Assembly: GCA_028819845.1 (NCBI GenBank)
Contig: JAPPKS010000012.1
Location: 124,001-188,000, forward strand
Direction: 5' to 3'
Source: Candidatus Poribacteria bacterium
GTDB lineage: Bacteria; Poribacteria; WGA-4E; PCPOR2b
DNA length: 64,000 bases
Both the position numbers and the translations under genes were made by a program. This document shows positions 9,765 through 20,376 of this stretch, piece by piece (the stretch's first letter is position 1; the number at the start of each line of letters is the position of its first letter). The notes beneath the pieces were generated by a model, which had not been told where the DNA came from, made no database searches, and saw only the letters and a program-made list of their open reading frames with translations.

Positions 9765-10157
9765 TTGTGCCCTCTGATTATTTTCTGCCTACGCCCCGGA
9801 TTTCCCATATGTGAATGGTACATGTACATGCTATCGAAGCCGATATTGACCAACTCAACATCGGAATCTGAAGCAAACTGCGTTTCCACCTAGTGGAGTG
9901 ATAAGGTGAGATTTAGAAACGACTTCATGGTGCTGCAAGTAATTTACGCAAATTATACGACAAGAAGTCACCCAAGATCAAGTTAGCTTCCACGAGTTTT
10001 GATTGCGCAACGCATTTGATCGCATTATAATACCCTATCTGTAATTTTCACTGAACGATAAATTCTATAAGTGCCTATCCGCCAAAAACACCGCCTACAC
10101 TATACGAAAATCGCAGTTAATCCGTCAATCCCGTGAATTACCAGTAAATAGGAGATT
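9765..10157. other. Intergenic region between divergent genes
   Basis: This 393 bp stretch separates the cytochrome gene (minus) from the 3-hydroxybutyrate dehydrogenase gene (plus) and should hold both promoters. I saw no clear operator, terminator or small gene. Confidence 0.5.
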
Positions 10158-10937
10158 ATGGTTAGCGAAGAGGTTACAGGCGGCTCGCGTGTCGCCATCG
10201 TTACAGGGGCAGCTAGTGGAATTGGACGCGCTATTGCCGAAGCGTTCGCGCTTGGCGGCATCCAAGTAATCGTAGCCGATTTTAACAGAGAACAGGGACA
10301 GGCTGTCGCTGACGCGGCGGACGGCGACTTGGTAGTTGTGGATCTCGCTTTAAAAGATGACTGCCGCCGTTTGGTGCACGAAACACTGGCACTCCATGGC
10401 AGAATTGACATTTTGGTCAATAACGCAGGGATGCAGCATGTTGATCCTATTGAGATGTTTCCTGAGGAGATTTGGGATAGGATGCTGGCGGTGATGCTCA
10501 CCGCTCCGTTTTTACTCACCAAATATGTTTGGCGAACGATGACAGCGTCCGGTTGGGGGCGCATTGTGAATGTCGGTTCGATTCACAGCCGAGTCGCATC
10601 GCCCTTTAAGAGCGCCTACGTGACAGCCAAGCACGGTCTCATCGGTCTCACGCGCACTGCCGCACTGGAAGGCGGCGCGCACGGCATTACCGTCAACGCA
10701 ATTTGCCCCGCCTATGTGGATTCCGCCCTTACGGAAGACCAAATCGCCGATCAGGCACGTACGCGTGCACTCTCGCCCCAAGAAGTAATTGCGCAAGTTA
10801 TGTTGGAACCTGCTGCAATCAAACGGCTCATTGCACCTGAAGAGGTGGCGTCGCTAGTCGCCTACTTGTGTTCGGACGCCGCTAACGCCGTCACTGGGGC
10901 GGACTGGACGATTGATTTAGGCTGGACGGCGCGCTAA
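10158..10937 (+). CDS. bdhA: 3-hydroxybutyrate dehydrogenase (short-chain dehydrogenase/reductase)
   Basis: A 259-residue classical SDR. Features are the [11 protein letters not shown] nucleotide-binding loop (about 17-27), NNAG (about 92-95), the catalytic Ser in VGSIHS, and the YVTAKHG Tyr-Lys pair (about 155-161). The C-terminal block with [25 protein letters not shown] and the terminal DLGWTAR closely follows bacterial D-3-hydroxybutyrate dehydrogenases, which interconvert 3-hydroxybutyrate and acetoacetate with NAD. This suits an organism with the fatty-acid genes at 13-24 kb. An AGGAG stands a few bases ahead of the ATG. The product name is likely, but other SDR substrates cannot be excluded. 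Confidence 0.82.
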   Translation: MVSEEVTGGSRVAIVTGAASGIGRAIAEAFALGGIQVIVADFNREQGQAVADAADGDLVVVDLALKDDCRRLVHETLALHGRIDILVNNAGMQHVDPIEMFPEEIWDRMLAVMLTAPFLLTKYVWRTMTASGWGRIVNVGSIHSRVASPFKSAYVTAKHGLIGLTRTAALEGGAHGITVNAICPAYVDSALTEDQIADQARTRALSPQEVIAQVMLEPAAIKRLIAPEEVASLVAYLCSDAANAVTGADWTIDLGWTAR

Positions 10938-11054
10938 CCGAGAAAAACCGTAAACCTGATGAATGAACACAAGCTGAAGAAGCGGATTTAGAGCTTGGGT
11001 GTTCATCACTATGCACCATGCACAAACGCACTTTCCGCGCGTGGAGGACGTACT

Positions 11055-12185
11055 TTGCCTGAGGACATTTACGATGCGATTATCATCGGCGCCGGAGGTA
11101 TGGGGAGTGCAACAGCATATCACCTTGCCAGCTCTGGCGCCAAAACGCTGGTATTGGAACAATTTTCCCGCGGACATGCACTCGGCAGTTCGCACGGAGA
11201 TAGCCGGATTATTCGTCTTGCCTACGAGAAAACGTTCTATGTGGAGTTGATGAAATCTGCATACGCAGAATGGCGTAAGCTGGAGGCGGCGTCAGGGAAG
11301 AAACTGCTGTACGACACCGGTGGTATTACAATTGCTCCTAAAGAGCACGATTATATCATTGGTTTGCGTAACAGCTTAGAGGCGGCGGGCGTTGAATCGG
11401 AATGGTGGGACAGAAGGCAGGTTTCCCAGCGTTTCCCTCAATTTGAGATTGATGACAACGTGTGCGTGCTGTGGCAAGCAGATACCGGTTTCCTCTACGC
11501 CTCCGAGTGTGTTTCAACGCATTTGCAGCTGGCTGAAAGTCACGGCGCTGAGATTCGAGAAAACACCTGTGTCAGCAATATCGACTGGCAGCGCAGTGTT
11601 GCTCAGGTAATCGCTAATGGCGAATCCTTCAAAGGAATAAACGTGATTGTAACCGCCGGACCTTGGACAGCTTCCATTCTCAGCACACTTGAACTCCCCT
11701 TGACAGTAACCCGTCAGCAGGTCGTTTATTTCCGTCCCACAGACGTAAACCTATTTCAACCGGGAAGATTCCCCGTCTTCATCGAAATATCACAAGGCGA
11801 GTTCATCTACGGGATACCAATCTTCAAATTTGGCGGCGTAAAGGCTGCCCGGCACGGGTTGGGGGAAACAGTATCACCGGACAAATGCGACCGCAACCCT
11901 AGCGCAGACTATATAGAGCATTTGCACGCTTATCTGAAGGCACGCATTCCCGATGCCGCCGGCGAGTTGCTTCACGCTCAAGTTTGCCTGTACACGGAGA
12001 CTCCCGATGGCGACTTTATAATCGACACCCATCCTGACTGTCCGCAACTCATCATTGCGGCGGGGTTTTCCGGTCATGGGTTTAAGTTCTGTAGTCTTGT
12101 GGGGCGCATTCTTGCGGAATTAACTTCTTCCGGTAAAACGAACTTCGACGTTCGGCCATTCAGTGTGGCGCGATTCGCGCCGTGA
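11055..12185 (+). CDS. N-methyl amino acid oxidase (monomeric sarcosine oxidase / SolA family)
   Basis: An FAD-dependent amine oxidase of about 376 residues. DAIIIGAGGMGSATAYHLA at the N-terminus is the FAD-binding loop. GSSHGDSRIIRLAYE is characteristic of the MSOX/SolA family. Near the C-terminus, VCLYTETPDGDFIID carries the Cys that binds FAD covalently in this family, followed by GFSGHGFKF. I place the start at TTG 11055 because GGAGG ends seven bases before it. A longer in-frame TTG start at 10995 has no such site and adds an unconserved tail. The protein likely demethylates sarcosine or a related N-methyl amino acid, giving formaldehyde and hydrogen peroxide. It may share a transcript with bdhA. 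Confidence 0.87.
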   Translation: MPEDIYDAIIIGAGGMGSATAYHLASSGAKTLVLEQFSRGHALGSSHGDSRIIRLAYEKTFYVELMKSAYAEWRKLEAASGKKLLYDTGGITIAPKEHDYIIGLRNSLEAAGVESEWWDRRQVSQRFPQFEIDDNVCVLWQADTGFLYASECVSTHLQLAESHGAEIRENTCVSNIDWQRSVAQVIANGESFKGINVIVTAGPWTASILSTLELPLTVTRQQVVYFRPTDVNLFQPGRFPVFIEISQGEFIYGIPIFKFGGVKAARHGLGETVSPDKCDRNPSADYIEHLHAYLKARIPDAAGELLHAQVCLYTETPDGDFIIDTHPDCPQLIIAAGFSGHGFKFCSLVGRILAELTSSGKTNFDVRPFSVARFAP

Positions 12186-12281
12186 GGGCAAACACCAAAA
12201 TAGACTCAGTGAAACTTCTCAGAGCATACGTCCGCTCCTAAATAATCTCGTCAGAGTTGGGTGCCAACCACATCAGAACCC

Positions 12282-12851
12282 ATGAACACGCAATCACATG
12301 TGATTATCAATGCCGCACTGCTGAGTCGGAAGGATAAGCCGCATCTGCAGCGCTACTTGCTTTTGGGTGCATTGATACCAGACCTGCCGATGTTTGTCTT
12401 TTTCGTTGTCGAAGCGTTCATGTTTGGACATCCTCAACAACAGATTTGGTCAGAACGCTATTTTCTCCCGCAATGGCAAAACTTCATTGACATTTTCAAC
12501 GCCGTGCCGCTCATACTGATTGTTCTCGGAATTGGTTACCGCCTCAAGTCCGAGGCGGTTAAATTCTGCTGCTTGAGCATGCTGTTACACTGCGCCGCGG
12601 ATTTTTTCCTGCATCACGACGACGCCCATCGGCATTTTTTCCCATTACTACAATTCAGATTCAGCAGCCCAATCTCATACTGGGATGCAGCCCGTTACGG
12701 GCGCATTGTTTCGCTCATTGAAATCGTGATAACAATCTTGGCTTCCATCTACCTTTTTCCTCGACTAAATTCCCGCATCGCGCGAGGCGTTTTAATTGCC
12801 GTGAATTGCCTCTCCGTGCTCCTCTACATCGGCTTTGCAACACTGAATTAA
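12282..12851 (+). CDS. Small membrane protein, YdjM/DUF457-like
   Basis: About 189 residues from the ATG at 12282; an in-frame TTG at 12261 is also possible. It has four or five hydrophobic segments. An N-terminal His (TQSHVIIN), a GALIPDLP turn and a His/Asp-rich patch HCAADFFLHHDDAHRH recall the YdjM/DUF457 membrane proteins, often labelled metal-dependent hydrolases. The resemblance is by pattern only, and no biochemical role can be assigned. It converges on the sugar isomerase gene, 36 bp away. Confidence 0.6.
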   Translation: MNTQSHVIINAALLSRKDKPHLQRYLLLGALIPDLPMFVFFVVEAFMFGHPQQQIWSERYFLPQWQNFIDIFNAVPLILIVLGIGYRLKSEAVKFCCLSMLLHCAADFFLHHDDAHRHFFPLLQFRFSSPISYWDAARYGRIVSLIEIVITILASIYLFPRLNSRIARGVLIAVNCLSVLLYIGFATLN

Positions 12852-12887
12852 CCGACCGCTTATACCCTTGATGCAGTGAGCCGCTGG

Positions 12888-13769
12888 TTACACATGCAGT
12901 CGATCAATCAAGGCACGCAGGTTTCGCATGCAGTGCCGCGACGCTTCTTCTCCACCTTGGGAAAACGCGGTGCCACCCGGGCGATTAAGCTGGTCGTCGT
13001 CGATTCTCAGACTTGGGCGCCAATGCGTTTCCAAACAGAGGTGTCCACGATACCCATCATCAACAAAAGCCTGAAGTTGCCCGAGCCAATCAATCGTACC
13101 TTCACCGACAGCGACGCATTCGATTTTACCGGTCACAGGGTTTTTTAGCGCGTCCTTCAAGTGAGCATGAAACATTAGTGTTTTGAGGCGGTGATAGGCG
13201 TTAGGGTAAGGTATTTCTCCATCCTTATCCGCATGGGCTTCATTTGCTGGGTCCCAGATGGCGCGGACGTTTGGCGATTTGATTTCGCGCACAAATCGTT
13301 CCGTCAGTTTGGCAGTCGCGAGCGAAGTAGAATGTTCGTTTTCCATACCCAAGATTACCCCTTCATGCTCAGCAATCCGCACCGGTTCAAAATAGGCGGC
13401 GACAATTTCAGGCCAACGCTCCTCCGTGTTATCCGTCTTCCAGAATGCGAAGGTGCGAACCAGATTGGTGTCAAGCGCCTTCGCTAGATTGATACACCGC
13501 TTCAGTATATTCAGATGCTCCCTGCGTTCATTTTTATTGTCAATGTCACATTTCAAGAACGGCGAAGCGATTCCGGCAATCTTGAGGTTTGTCCCTTTCA
13601 AAATCCGTTTCATTTCACCGATGTCGGTCTCGGACAAATCCTGCGGCGGCTTTCCCCACACGGTCCTAATCTCAATGGAATCGAGTTTGAACGACGTTGC
13701 AAAATCTACAACCGTTTGAAAGTCCTGTGACACCTCGTCACTGACAACACCAATTTTGAACATCTGCAT
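12888..13769 (-). CDS. Sugar phosphate isomerase/epimerase (AP endonuclease 2-like TIM barrel)
   Basis: A 293-residue protein of the xylose-isomerase-like TIM barrel family. Visible pieces are an ENEHS strand with the metal-binding Glu (about residue 146), WDPANEAHAD (about 177-186), MFHAHLKD (about 202-209) with the metal His, and LETHWRP near the C-terminus. Such proteins isomerise or epimerise sugars or inositol derivatives with divalent metal. Two Met codons six bases apart lie behind GGAG, so the start is 13769 or 13763. It is the last gene of a long minus-strand run, 16 bp after the acyl-CoA synthetase gene, though its chemistry does not tie to it. The substrate is unknown. Confidence 0.86.
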   Translation of the reverse strand: MQMFKIGVVSDEVSQDFQTVVDFATSFKLDSIEIRTVWGKPPQDLSETDIGEMKRILKGTNLKIAGIASPFLKCDIDNKNERREHLNILKRCINLAKALDTNLVRTFAFWKTDNTEERWPEIVAAYFEPVRIAEHEGVILGMENEHSTSLATAKLTERFVREIKSPNVRAIWDPANEAHADKDGEIPYPNAYHRLKTLMFHAHLKDALKNPVTGKIECVAVGEGTIDWLGQLQAFVDDGYRGHLCLETHWRPSLRIDDDQLNRPGGTAFSQGGEEASRHCMRNLRALIDRLHV

Positions 13770-13785
13770 CTACTCCAAGCGTAAG

Positions 13786-15411
13786 TTAACGCCAAGGGTC
13801 GCCCGTATAACGATGGCGGAGCGACTTCTTGTCAAGTTTGCCCACACTGGTCTTCGGAATTTCATCTACGAATGAAATTTTGTCGGGCAACCAAAATTTT
13901 GGGAACTTTGAATCGAGGTGCAAAACTAGTTCTTCTTCCGTTACGGCGCCTGCGTCCGAATCCAAAACAACAACTGCAAGCGGCCGCTCAATCCACCGTT
14001 CATCGGGTATTGCAATGACTGCGGCTTCCCTTACCTTGGGGTGATCCAAAAGTGCGTTTTCGATTTCGAGGCTTGAAATCCATTCACCGCCGCTTTTTAC
14101 TAGGTCTTTCGCACGGTCGACTATCTGCATGCACCCATCGGTGCTAATCACCGCCACGTCGCCGGTACGAAACCATCCATCCGTAGTGAAGTGCTCTGGA
14201 CTGGGCTTAACCTTGTAATAGCTATTGGCAACCCACGGCCCGCGGACTTGCAGTTCGCCCATCGCAACACCGTCCCAAGGTAATAATTCGCCTGTTTCAT
14301 CCACAATGCGCATCTCGACACCCGCAAGGGGGTAACCCTGCTTTGCTTTGATATCCCATTGGGCGTGTTCTAAGATTGCGCTATGATGGCTCTGCAGATT
14401 CAACAGCGTTCCAACCGGTGATGTCTCTGTCATACCCCATCCTTGCATCACATTGACATGCAACTCTGTCTCGTAGGCTTGAATAAGAGGACGGGGCATA
14501 GCGGCGCCTCCTACCGCCAATGTGCGGATATGTGATGTATCCCTTGGTTTTGTCTTTAGCTCTTCATACAAACCTGACCAGAGCGTCGGCACCCCTGCGG
14601 GTACCGTAACCTTTTGGTCCGCGATCATTTGTGCCAGATCGGAAGGTTTTAGATATTGTCCAGGCAAAACCATATCCGCTCCGGCAAATGCGCAGGCGTA
14701 TGGCAACCCCCACGCCATAGCATGGTACATCGGTACAGCCGGCATGACCACGTCTTGTTCGCTTAAGGCGAATGCGTTTGCGTGGCTAATTCCCATCGTG
14801 TGCAGATACACGGATCGGTGGCTGTAAAGCACACCCTTTGGATTTCCCGTGGTGCCGCTCGTGTAACACAAGCCCATTGCCGCTTTTTCGTCCATGCCGC
14901 TCCATTCATAATCCTCGAACGCTTGCGCCATCAAATCTTCGTAAAAACTGACGTTAGGCAGTTTCGTTTGCACCCCGGAATCGACGTTGAACAAGACATA
15001 GTGCTCCACGCAGCCAATCTGATCGGCGGCCTGCTCGAATACCGGCAACACGGCCGCGTCAATAAACACAGCCTTATCCTCCGCATGATTTACGACATAA
15101 GCGAGTAGTTCAGGAGATAGGCGGATGTTCAACGTGTGACACACTGCGGCGGTGCACGGCACTGCGAAATACAATTCGAGGTGTTGAAAACTGTTCCATG
15201 CAAAGGTGCCCACCCGGTCGCCCGATTCGATGCCTAGAGCGCCCAACACGTTTGCCAGCCGTTTAACGCGATGATAAAGATCGGCGTATGAATACCGGTG
15301 CATAGTGCCGCCGGGAAGCTTTGTGGTAACCTGCTTGTGTGGATGCATGCGGTAAGCGTGTTCCAAAATACGGTCTATTGTGAGTTGGTAATCCATCATT
15401 AGACCTTCCAT
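13786..15411 (-). CDS. Fatty-acid (medium/long-chain) acyl-CoA synthetase
   Basis: A 541-residue AMP-forming ligase that activates fatty acids to acyl-CoA through an acyl-adenylate. It has the P-loop-like [18 protein letters not shown] (about 185-202), [11 protein letters not shown] (A5 region), [11 protein letters not shown] (A7), and a C-terminal hinge with a conserved Lys in [13 protein letters not shown] (A10). The length and the [15 protein letters not shown] segment fit AlkK/FadD-like enzymes. GAGGAG lies eight bases before ATG 15411. Together with the hydratase/dehydrogenase and thiolase genes upstream on the same strand, it supplies substrate for beta-oxidation. Chain length preference is not readable. 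Confidence 0.9.
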   Translation of the reverse strand: MEGLMMDYQLTIDRILEHAYRMHPHKQVTTKLPGGTMHRYSYADLYHRVKRLANVLGALGIESGDRVGTFAWNSFQHLELYFAVPCTAAVCHTLNIRLSPELLAYVVNHAEDKAVFIDAAVLPVFEQAADQIGCVEHYVLFNVDSGVQTKLPNVSFYEDLMAQAFEDYEWSGMDEKAAMGLCYTSGTTGNPKGVLYSHRSVYLHTMGISHANAFALSEQDVVMPAVPMYHAMAWGLPYACAFAGADMVLPGQYLKPSDLAQMIADQKVTVPAGVPTLWSGLYEELKTKPRDTSHIRTLAVGGAAMPRPLIQAYETELHVNVMQGWGMTETSPVGTLLNLQSHHSAILEHAQWDIKAKQGYPLAGVEMRIVDETGELLPWDGVAMGELQVRGPWVANSYYKVKPSPEHFTTDGWFRTGDVAVISTDGCMQIVDRAKDLVKSGGEWISSLEIENALLDHPKVREAAVIAIPDERWIERPLAVVVLDSDAGAVTEEELVLHLDSKFPKFWLPDKISFVDEIPKTSVGKLDKKSLRHRYTGDPWR

Positions 15412-15529
15412 TGATATTGCTCCTCAAACGAGTTAACCTGGTTAGCCGTAATTCAACAATCAATCCTCGGATTCACCGTTCCGTGCACAGCGCCTTGAAC
15501 GTGACACCCCGTCTTCATCGTAATGGACG

Positions 15530-18500
15530 CTAAGACAGTTCATTCAGCAGAGCCTTTGCCAGCTTGAGATCTGCAGTATCAAATCCCTCCGTGAACCAGC
15601 CGTAAACCTGACTAAGCATGGTTCGAGCTTCCTCTTGTCTACCTTGCGTCTGCCACAGGCGGCTCAAACTTACTGCTGCCCGCAACTCTAAAGATTTTGC
15701 ATTCTGCCGCCGCGCGATTTCGAAAGCTCGGCGCAAACACACCTCGGCATCTGATACGGCATCGCCTTCCAATAACAACAGTTCTCCTTTGATTCGATAC
15801 AATTCGGCTTCAAATAAACGTTCGTCACTATCGGAAACTGCCGCTAACGCATCATTCAGTACGGAATGTCCTTCCTTCGGCTTTCCCGCTTTCAAAAACG
15901 ATTCTGCCAACAGGGCTTGAAAATATGGGCGCAATATTTCCGCGCCGGTTGCACGCCAGTCCGCCAGCCCCTGTTGCATTTGTGCAATTCCCGCGGTTTC
16001 CATGCCCTGCTCGGATTGCGCCCAACCCTCACCAAAGGTTCCTGCAGATGCCCAGAGCGTAAATCCTTGTTCAGTTGAAATCTTTTTCACCGCTTCCGCC
16101 TGCGCTTCGGCAGTTTCCACTTCGCGCCGGCACTGATGAACCATTCCAGCGAAATACAACGCAACCGCCATGCTGAATGGGTGGTCTATCGATTTAGCAA
16201 GGCCTAACACCTCATGAATCCTTTTCATGGCTTGGTCCGGGTAGCCAAGAACCCACAGTACGGCACCTGAATAGGATAGACATGTGAGACGGGCGTCCGC
16301 CAAATAATGGAAGAAAGTGCGGGAACGGTGTTCCTGCGAGTCATAAAGTTTAATGCCGTGCTCTAAGTGTTCTTCAGAAGCAACCAAGTCTCCAAGATAA
16401 CACAAAGTTGCCCCTAACGCCCGATATGCTTCCAAAAGCAAAGCACGGTCTTCTGTCTGCTCAGCCAGTTTGAGCAGTTGCTCTCCCAGCTCGCGCGCCG
16501 CCTGTAACTCCGCCCTTACTAAATGCGCCAACCACAGCCCGAACAGCACGGGGAATAGTTGAGGACTTTCGCCCAACTCCTGGCAGAGTTCGCGTGCGCG
16601 AGTGTAGGCGTCTACTACTTCTGAAGCTGCATATCCTCTAGTGGCTATTAACGCCGGACCAAGGGTGGTTTGCAATTTGAGTTCATGCTGGGATTTTGCG
16701 GGACTATCCGGAAGGGCATTTAACAACTCTAATCCTCTGGATACGTGACGAATTGCTTCTACGTTGGCTGACCGTTCAATGGCTCGCTGGCCTGCCCGCT
16801 GCCAATAGACTAACGCGTCATTGTCGAGGCTTGCTTCAGCGTAATGGTGGGCTAATACGCCAGGCTGAGTTTCGGCAACCTCCGGAAATTTCTCCGCCAG
16901 AACCTGTGCAATTTGCCGATGGTACTGCCCCCTTGCACTTTTGAGCAGTGAGTGATAAGCAGCCTCTCGAATAAGGGGGTGCTTGAAAAAATAAAATCCC
17001 GATTGGTTGTGTTGCTGGTAACCGAGAAGCCCAGCGTCAACTAACCGAGATAATTCTTTGTGCAGCGTCTTATCGTCAAGCGGCGAGACCGCGCCGAGTA
17101 CCTCATCGGAAAACTGGCTTCCCATAACAGCGCCTAGTTGTGCTAACTCTTTGGCTGTGCCGAGCTGATCTAACCGGGCGGTCAGCGAATCTTGCAGTGT
17201 CGTAGGAATTGCCAGCGACAAAAGCGGCTGCGTTAATTCATAACCCCCGTCGCGTTCCTGGAGGAGACCCGATTCTAAAACCATCTTGGTCAATTCTTCC
17301 ACAAACAGAGGCACGCCATCCGTCTTCGAAACAATCTGTTTCATCACTTCGGACGGCAGCAATTTGCTCTTTGTGACGTGTTCAACCATAATTGCTACCT
17401 GTTTCCGAGTTAAGCGGTTTAGCGTAATTGGTGTAACATACGGGCATGAAAGCCACGGCGGGCTAAAATCCGGGCGAAACGTCAGTAAGGTAAGCAGATT
17501 GGGAGTCGAACCTCGATCGACAATGAGGTCGAGCAGTTCTAGCGTGGATGGATCAGCCCAGTGCAGGTCCTCTACAACGAGCAAAACAGGCTGCCGATTT
17601 GCCCGTCCTAGAAAAATCTCAAGCAGGGCTTCAAGTGTTTTTTGCCGCTGTTGCTGGGGGGTAAGAAATTGAGGCGGGTACCGGCCATCATCATACGGTA
17701 TAGAAAGGAAGGAAGCAAATAGAGGTAAGTTTTCTTCAACGGAGAGTTTTGAAAATGCAAGGAAATCTGTTAATTTTGACAACTTTTTCTGCGGCGAATC
17801 CCCGCGTTCAAACCCCAACACCGCGCGCTGGAACATGTCAATAATTGGGTAAAGGGCGCTGTTCTGATGGTATGGCGAACAGCGGCACTCAATTATCGGT
17901 GAATTCTCCCACCATGCATCCGATATGTCGTTTGGACGTTTCTCAGAGGATGTTCTACTTTTAACGTGCTCTTTCAGCATCTGCACCATGCGCGATTTGC
18001 CTATTCCGGGTTCGCCGTTAAGCAGCACGACCTGTCCCGCGCCTTCTACACTTTGCTCCCAACGCTCCAGCAATAAGCCTACGACCTGCTCACGGCCTAC
18101 CAGCGGCGTAAGTCCAGTAGTCGCCGCCACATCAATGCGATTGCGAGCTTCACTCGCAATAACTTGATACACGCGAATCGGGTAGGATATTCCTTTGAGC
18201 GTTCGAGCACCCAACGCTTGACATTCGAAGAATCCCGCAATGAGTCTATAAGTTGCTGCGCTAACCAACACGGTATTCGGCTCGGCAAGTTCCTGTAAAC
18301 GGCCGGCGATGTTTGGGGTTTCACCTACGATTGCCATCAATTCCAACTCGCCGCCTTTGCCCATGTCTCCCGCTACTACCAACCCTGTGTGAATTCCAAT
18401 GCGAACTTCCAACCGTAGTTCATTTTCCTGTTGAAGGCGTGCATTCAAATTCTCCATTCCCTCAATGATCGCCAATCCCGCACGAACCGCACGCTGGGCG

Positions 18501-18859
18501 TTGTCCTCGTGGGCATGGGGGTAACCGAAGTAGACTAGCAGCCCGTCACCGAAATATCGGGCGATATGCCCCTCAAAGCGCCTGATGGCTTTAGCACAAA
18601 CCGCTTGGTAGTCGCCGAGGACATCGCGTAACTCTTCAGGGTCGAGTCTCTCGGAGAGTGAGGTTGAGCCAGCCAGATCGCAAAACATCACTGTCAACTG
18701 GCGGCGGTCCGCTTCAGGAATTTCACGAGGGTTAGAGGCGGGTTTGGAAGGCGTTACGGCGGGCGGCGTCGCGCGAGAATTGAGTTTCGCGCCGCAATTC
18801 ATGCAGAATTGGGCTTCTTCCGGATTGGTATGTTCACAAATACGACAACGCATTTGCAC
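15530..18859 (-). CDS. Adenylate/guanylate cyclase - AAA ATPase - TPR regulator
   Basis: An 1109-residue multidomain protein. A zinc ribbon (Cys 5, 8, 19, 22) is followed by a class III nucleotide cyclase domain (about 50-235) with metal-binding VMFCDLAGSTS and YFGDGLLVYFG. Next is an orphan AAA/NB-ARC-like ATPase module (about 255-560) with Walker A GEPGIGKSRM and Walker B LLVVEDLHWAD, then a long helical TPR region to the C-terminus. The domain order is that of the widespread cyclase-ATPase-TPR sensors, thought to be signal-gated; their ligands and targets are mostly unknown. It sits 51 bp after the DASS symporter gene and ahead of the acyl-CoA synthetase gene, so it may belong to the same fatty-acid transcript, but no regulatory link is shown. 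Confidence 0.88.
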   Translation of the reverse strand: MQMRCRICEHTNPEEAQFCMNCGAKLNSRATPPAVTPSKPASNPREIPEADRRQLTVMFCDLAGSTSLSERLDPEELRDVLGDYQAVCAKAIRRFEGHIARYFGDGLLVYFGYPHAHEDNAQRAVRAGLAIIEGMENLNARLQQENELRLEVRIGIHTGLVVAGDMGKGGELELMAIVGETPNIAGRLQELAEPNTVLVSAATYRLIAGFFECQALGARTLKGISYPIRVYQVIASEARNRIDVAATTGLTPLVGREQVVGLLLERWEQSVEGAGQVVLLNGEPGIGKSRMVQMLKEHVKSRTSSEKRPNDISDAWWENSPIIECRCSPYHQNSALYPIIDMFQRAVLGFERGDSPQKKLSKLTDFLAFSKLSVEENLPLFASFLSIPYDDGRYPPQFLTPQQQRQKTLEALLEIFLGRANRQPVLLVVEDLHWADPSTLELLDLIVDRGSTPNLLTLLTFRPDFSPPWLSCPYVTPITLNRLTRKQVAIMVEHVTKSKLLPSEVMKQIVSKTDGVPLFVEELTKMVLESGLLQERDGGYELTQPLLSLAIPTTLQDSLTARLDQLGTAKELAQLGAVMGSQFSDEVLGAVSPLDDKTLHKELSRLVDAGLLGYQQHNQSGFYFFKHPLIREAAYHSLLKSARGQYHRQIAQVLAEKFPEVAETQPGVLAHHYAEASLDNDALVYWQRAGQRAIERSANVEAIRHVSRGLELLNALPDSPAKSQHELKLQTTLGPALIATRGYAASEVVDAYTRARELCQELGESPQLFPVLFGLWLAHLVRAELQAARELGEQLLKLAEQTEDRALLLEAYRALGATLCYLGDLVASEEHLEHGIKLYDSQEHRSRTFFHYLADARLTCLSYSGAVLWVLGYPDQAMKRIHEVLGLAKSIDHPFSMAVALYFAGMVHQCRREVETAEAQAEAVKKISTEQGFTLWASAGTFGEGWAQSEQGMETAGIAQMQQGLADWRATGAEILRPYFQALLAESFLKAGKPKEGHSVLNDALAAVSDSDERLFEAELYRIKGELLLLEGDAVSDAEVCLRRAFEIARRQNAKSLELRAAVSLSRLWQTQGRQEEARTMLSQVYGWFTEGFDTADLKLAKALLNELS

Positions 18860-18910
18860 AACTCCAAATTGGGCATGATGCTCAACTCTAATACAAAATG
18901 AATTGTGCGT

Positions 18911-20347
18911 TTACCACCACCCGAGAAACTTCCACCACATCATGCCGACGCTCAACCAGATTGCTAAATGAAAGAGAGACACCAAGAATCCGATGCCGAA
19001 CCACTTCGGCTGGGGTACATACCCAAGTCCAAAATAGATAATTAAGGGTCCGGTGGAATAATTTGTGACGCATCCGCACAAGTTAGAAAAGTAAGCCAGT
19101 ATCGCAACGGTTAGCATCGCAGGCGCACCAACTCCTAACGCTACCGCGAAAAAAGCGGCAACCATTGCAGCGATATGCGCGGTCAACATGGAAAAAAAGT
19201 ACATTGAATAAAAGTAAATCAATGCGAGGCTGATAATGATGGCTATACCGCTTAGGTCTTCAACCAAAAACTTCATGTTGCTTGCAAACCAATCGATGAA
19301 TTCATAGGTCTTGAGACTGTTCGCCATAGTTAATAAGCCGCCCAGCCAGATTAGCGTATCCCATGCCTTGTCATTCCCCGTGATATCCTCCCAACTCTCG
19401 GTACGCGCTAAAAGCAATAGACTGACGCCTATCCAAGCCACAAGCGTCGTGCTCATGCCGTGCAGGGCTTTTGTCGTCCACATGCCCAAGAGTATGATGA
19501 AGACCGCGCACATCACCTTTTCGCCAGATGACCACGGCCCCATCCTACGGAGTTCGTCTTGCGCCGTTTCTTGGGCGGCGTGCGTGTCCTTTAGTGTCGG
19601 TTTTGCGAGAAAATAGATTACAATTGGGAGTAAACTTAAACCTACGAGTCCCGGAACGATCGCGCCGAGCGCCCATGTACCCCAACCGAAGTCAATTGCA
19701 AACACATCGCTTGCGGCCTTTTTGACGAGAGGATTCGCAGCCATTCCCGTCAGAAACATTGCCGCTGCGATAAGATTGGCATGGGCGCCGACCAGTGTCA
19801 AATACTCCCCAGCACGTTTGGGTTCTCTTTCCGGGCGCGAATCGAGCGCTTCCGCTAACGAACGCATAATCGGCGCCAATACTCCGCCGCCGCGAGCCGT
19901 GTTCGAGGGCACGAACGGCCCAAGCAGCAGCTCTGCGCCGCACAAAGAATATCCTAACCCAATAATTGACTTCCCTAGCCAACTTACCAGCGTCAAAGCC
20001 AATCGCCGGCCGAAACCGGTGCGCACAACGCCGCCGGCAATCAGGAATGCGGCGACGACTAACCAAACTGTGCTGTCCGCATATCCTGCAAGTGCTTCGG
20101 ATACCGTTAGCGTCTTGGTCGCCATCAGCACGACCAGTCCAAATAAGACCATCGGCCCATTCGGAAAAGGGCGCAAAATGAAACCGACAATCACCGTGAT
20201 AAACACGGCAAAGATTTTCCAACCTTTCGAGTATAGTTCACTTGGGTCTATCTCACGCGGCGCCGGAACCACCCACCACAGTGTGAGCAGCAAGAGAACA
20301 CAGCCGCCAAGTCTCAGAATTTTATGCTTTTGTAAGTTTCCTGTCAT
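18911..20347 (-). CDS. DASS (SLC13) family sodium/anion symporter
   Basis: About 478 residues with some twelve membrane segments. The family's paired Ser-Asn-Thr type motifs are visible as VPSNTARGGG (first half) and TNYSTGP (second half), which bind sodium and the carboxylate. Members import dicarboxylates, citrate or sulfate. I choose ATG 20347 because GAGGAAC stands eight bases before it. An in-frame ATG at 20386 would overlap the end of the thiolase gene. It lies 29 bp downstream of fadA, so it is probably co-expressed and may bring in C4-dicarboxylates for the same catabolic program. Substrate is inferred only at family level. Confidence 0.86.
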   Translation of the reverse strand: MTGNLQKHKILRLGGCVLLLLTLWWVVPAPREIDPSELYSKGWKIFAVFITVIVGFILRPFPNGPMVLFGLVVLMATKTLTVSEALAGYADSTVWLVVAAFLIAGGVVRTGFGRRLALTLVSWLGKSIIGLGYSLCGAELLLGPFVPSNTARGGGVLAPIMRSLAEALDSRPEREPKRAGEYLTLVGAHANLIAAAMFLTGMAANPLVKKAASDVFAIDFGWGTWALGAIVPGLVGLSLLPIVIYFLAKPTLKDTHAAQETAQDELRRMGPWSSGEKVMCAVFIILLGMWTTKALHGMSTTLVAWIGVSLLLLARTESWEDITGNDKAWDTLIWLGGLLTMANSLKTYEFIDWFASNMKFLVEDLSGIAIIISLALIYFYSMYFFSMLTAHIAAMVAAFFAVALGVGAPAMLTVAILAYFSNLCGCVTNYSTGPLIIYFGLGYVPQPKWFGIGFLVSLFHLAIWLSVGMMWWKFLGWW

Positions 20348-20376
20348 AGTCCAGTTCCTCAGCGAAAAAACCCGCT

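Noticed and set aside
10100-10564. Minus-strand ORF of 154 codons
   Set aside because: Shadow of the 3-hydroxybutyrate dehydrogenase gene; composition is unlike a real protein.
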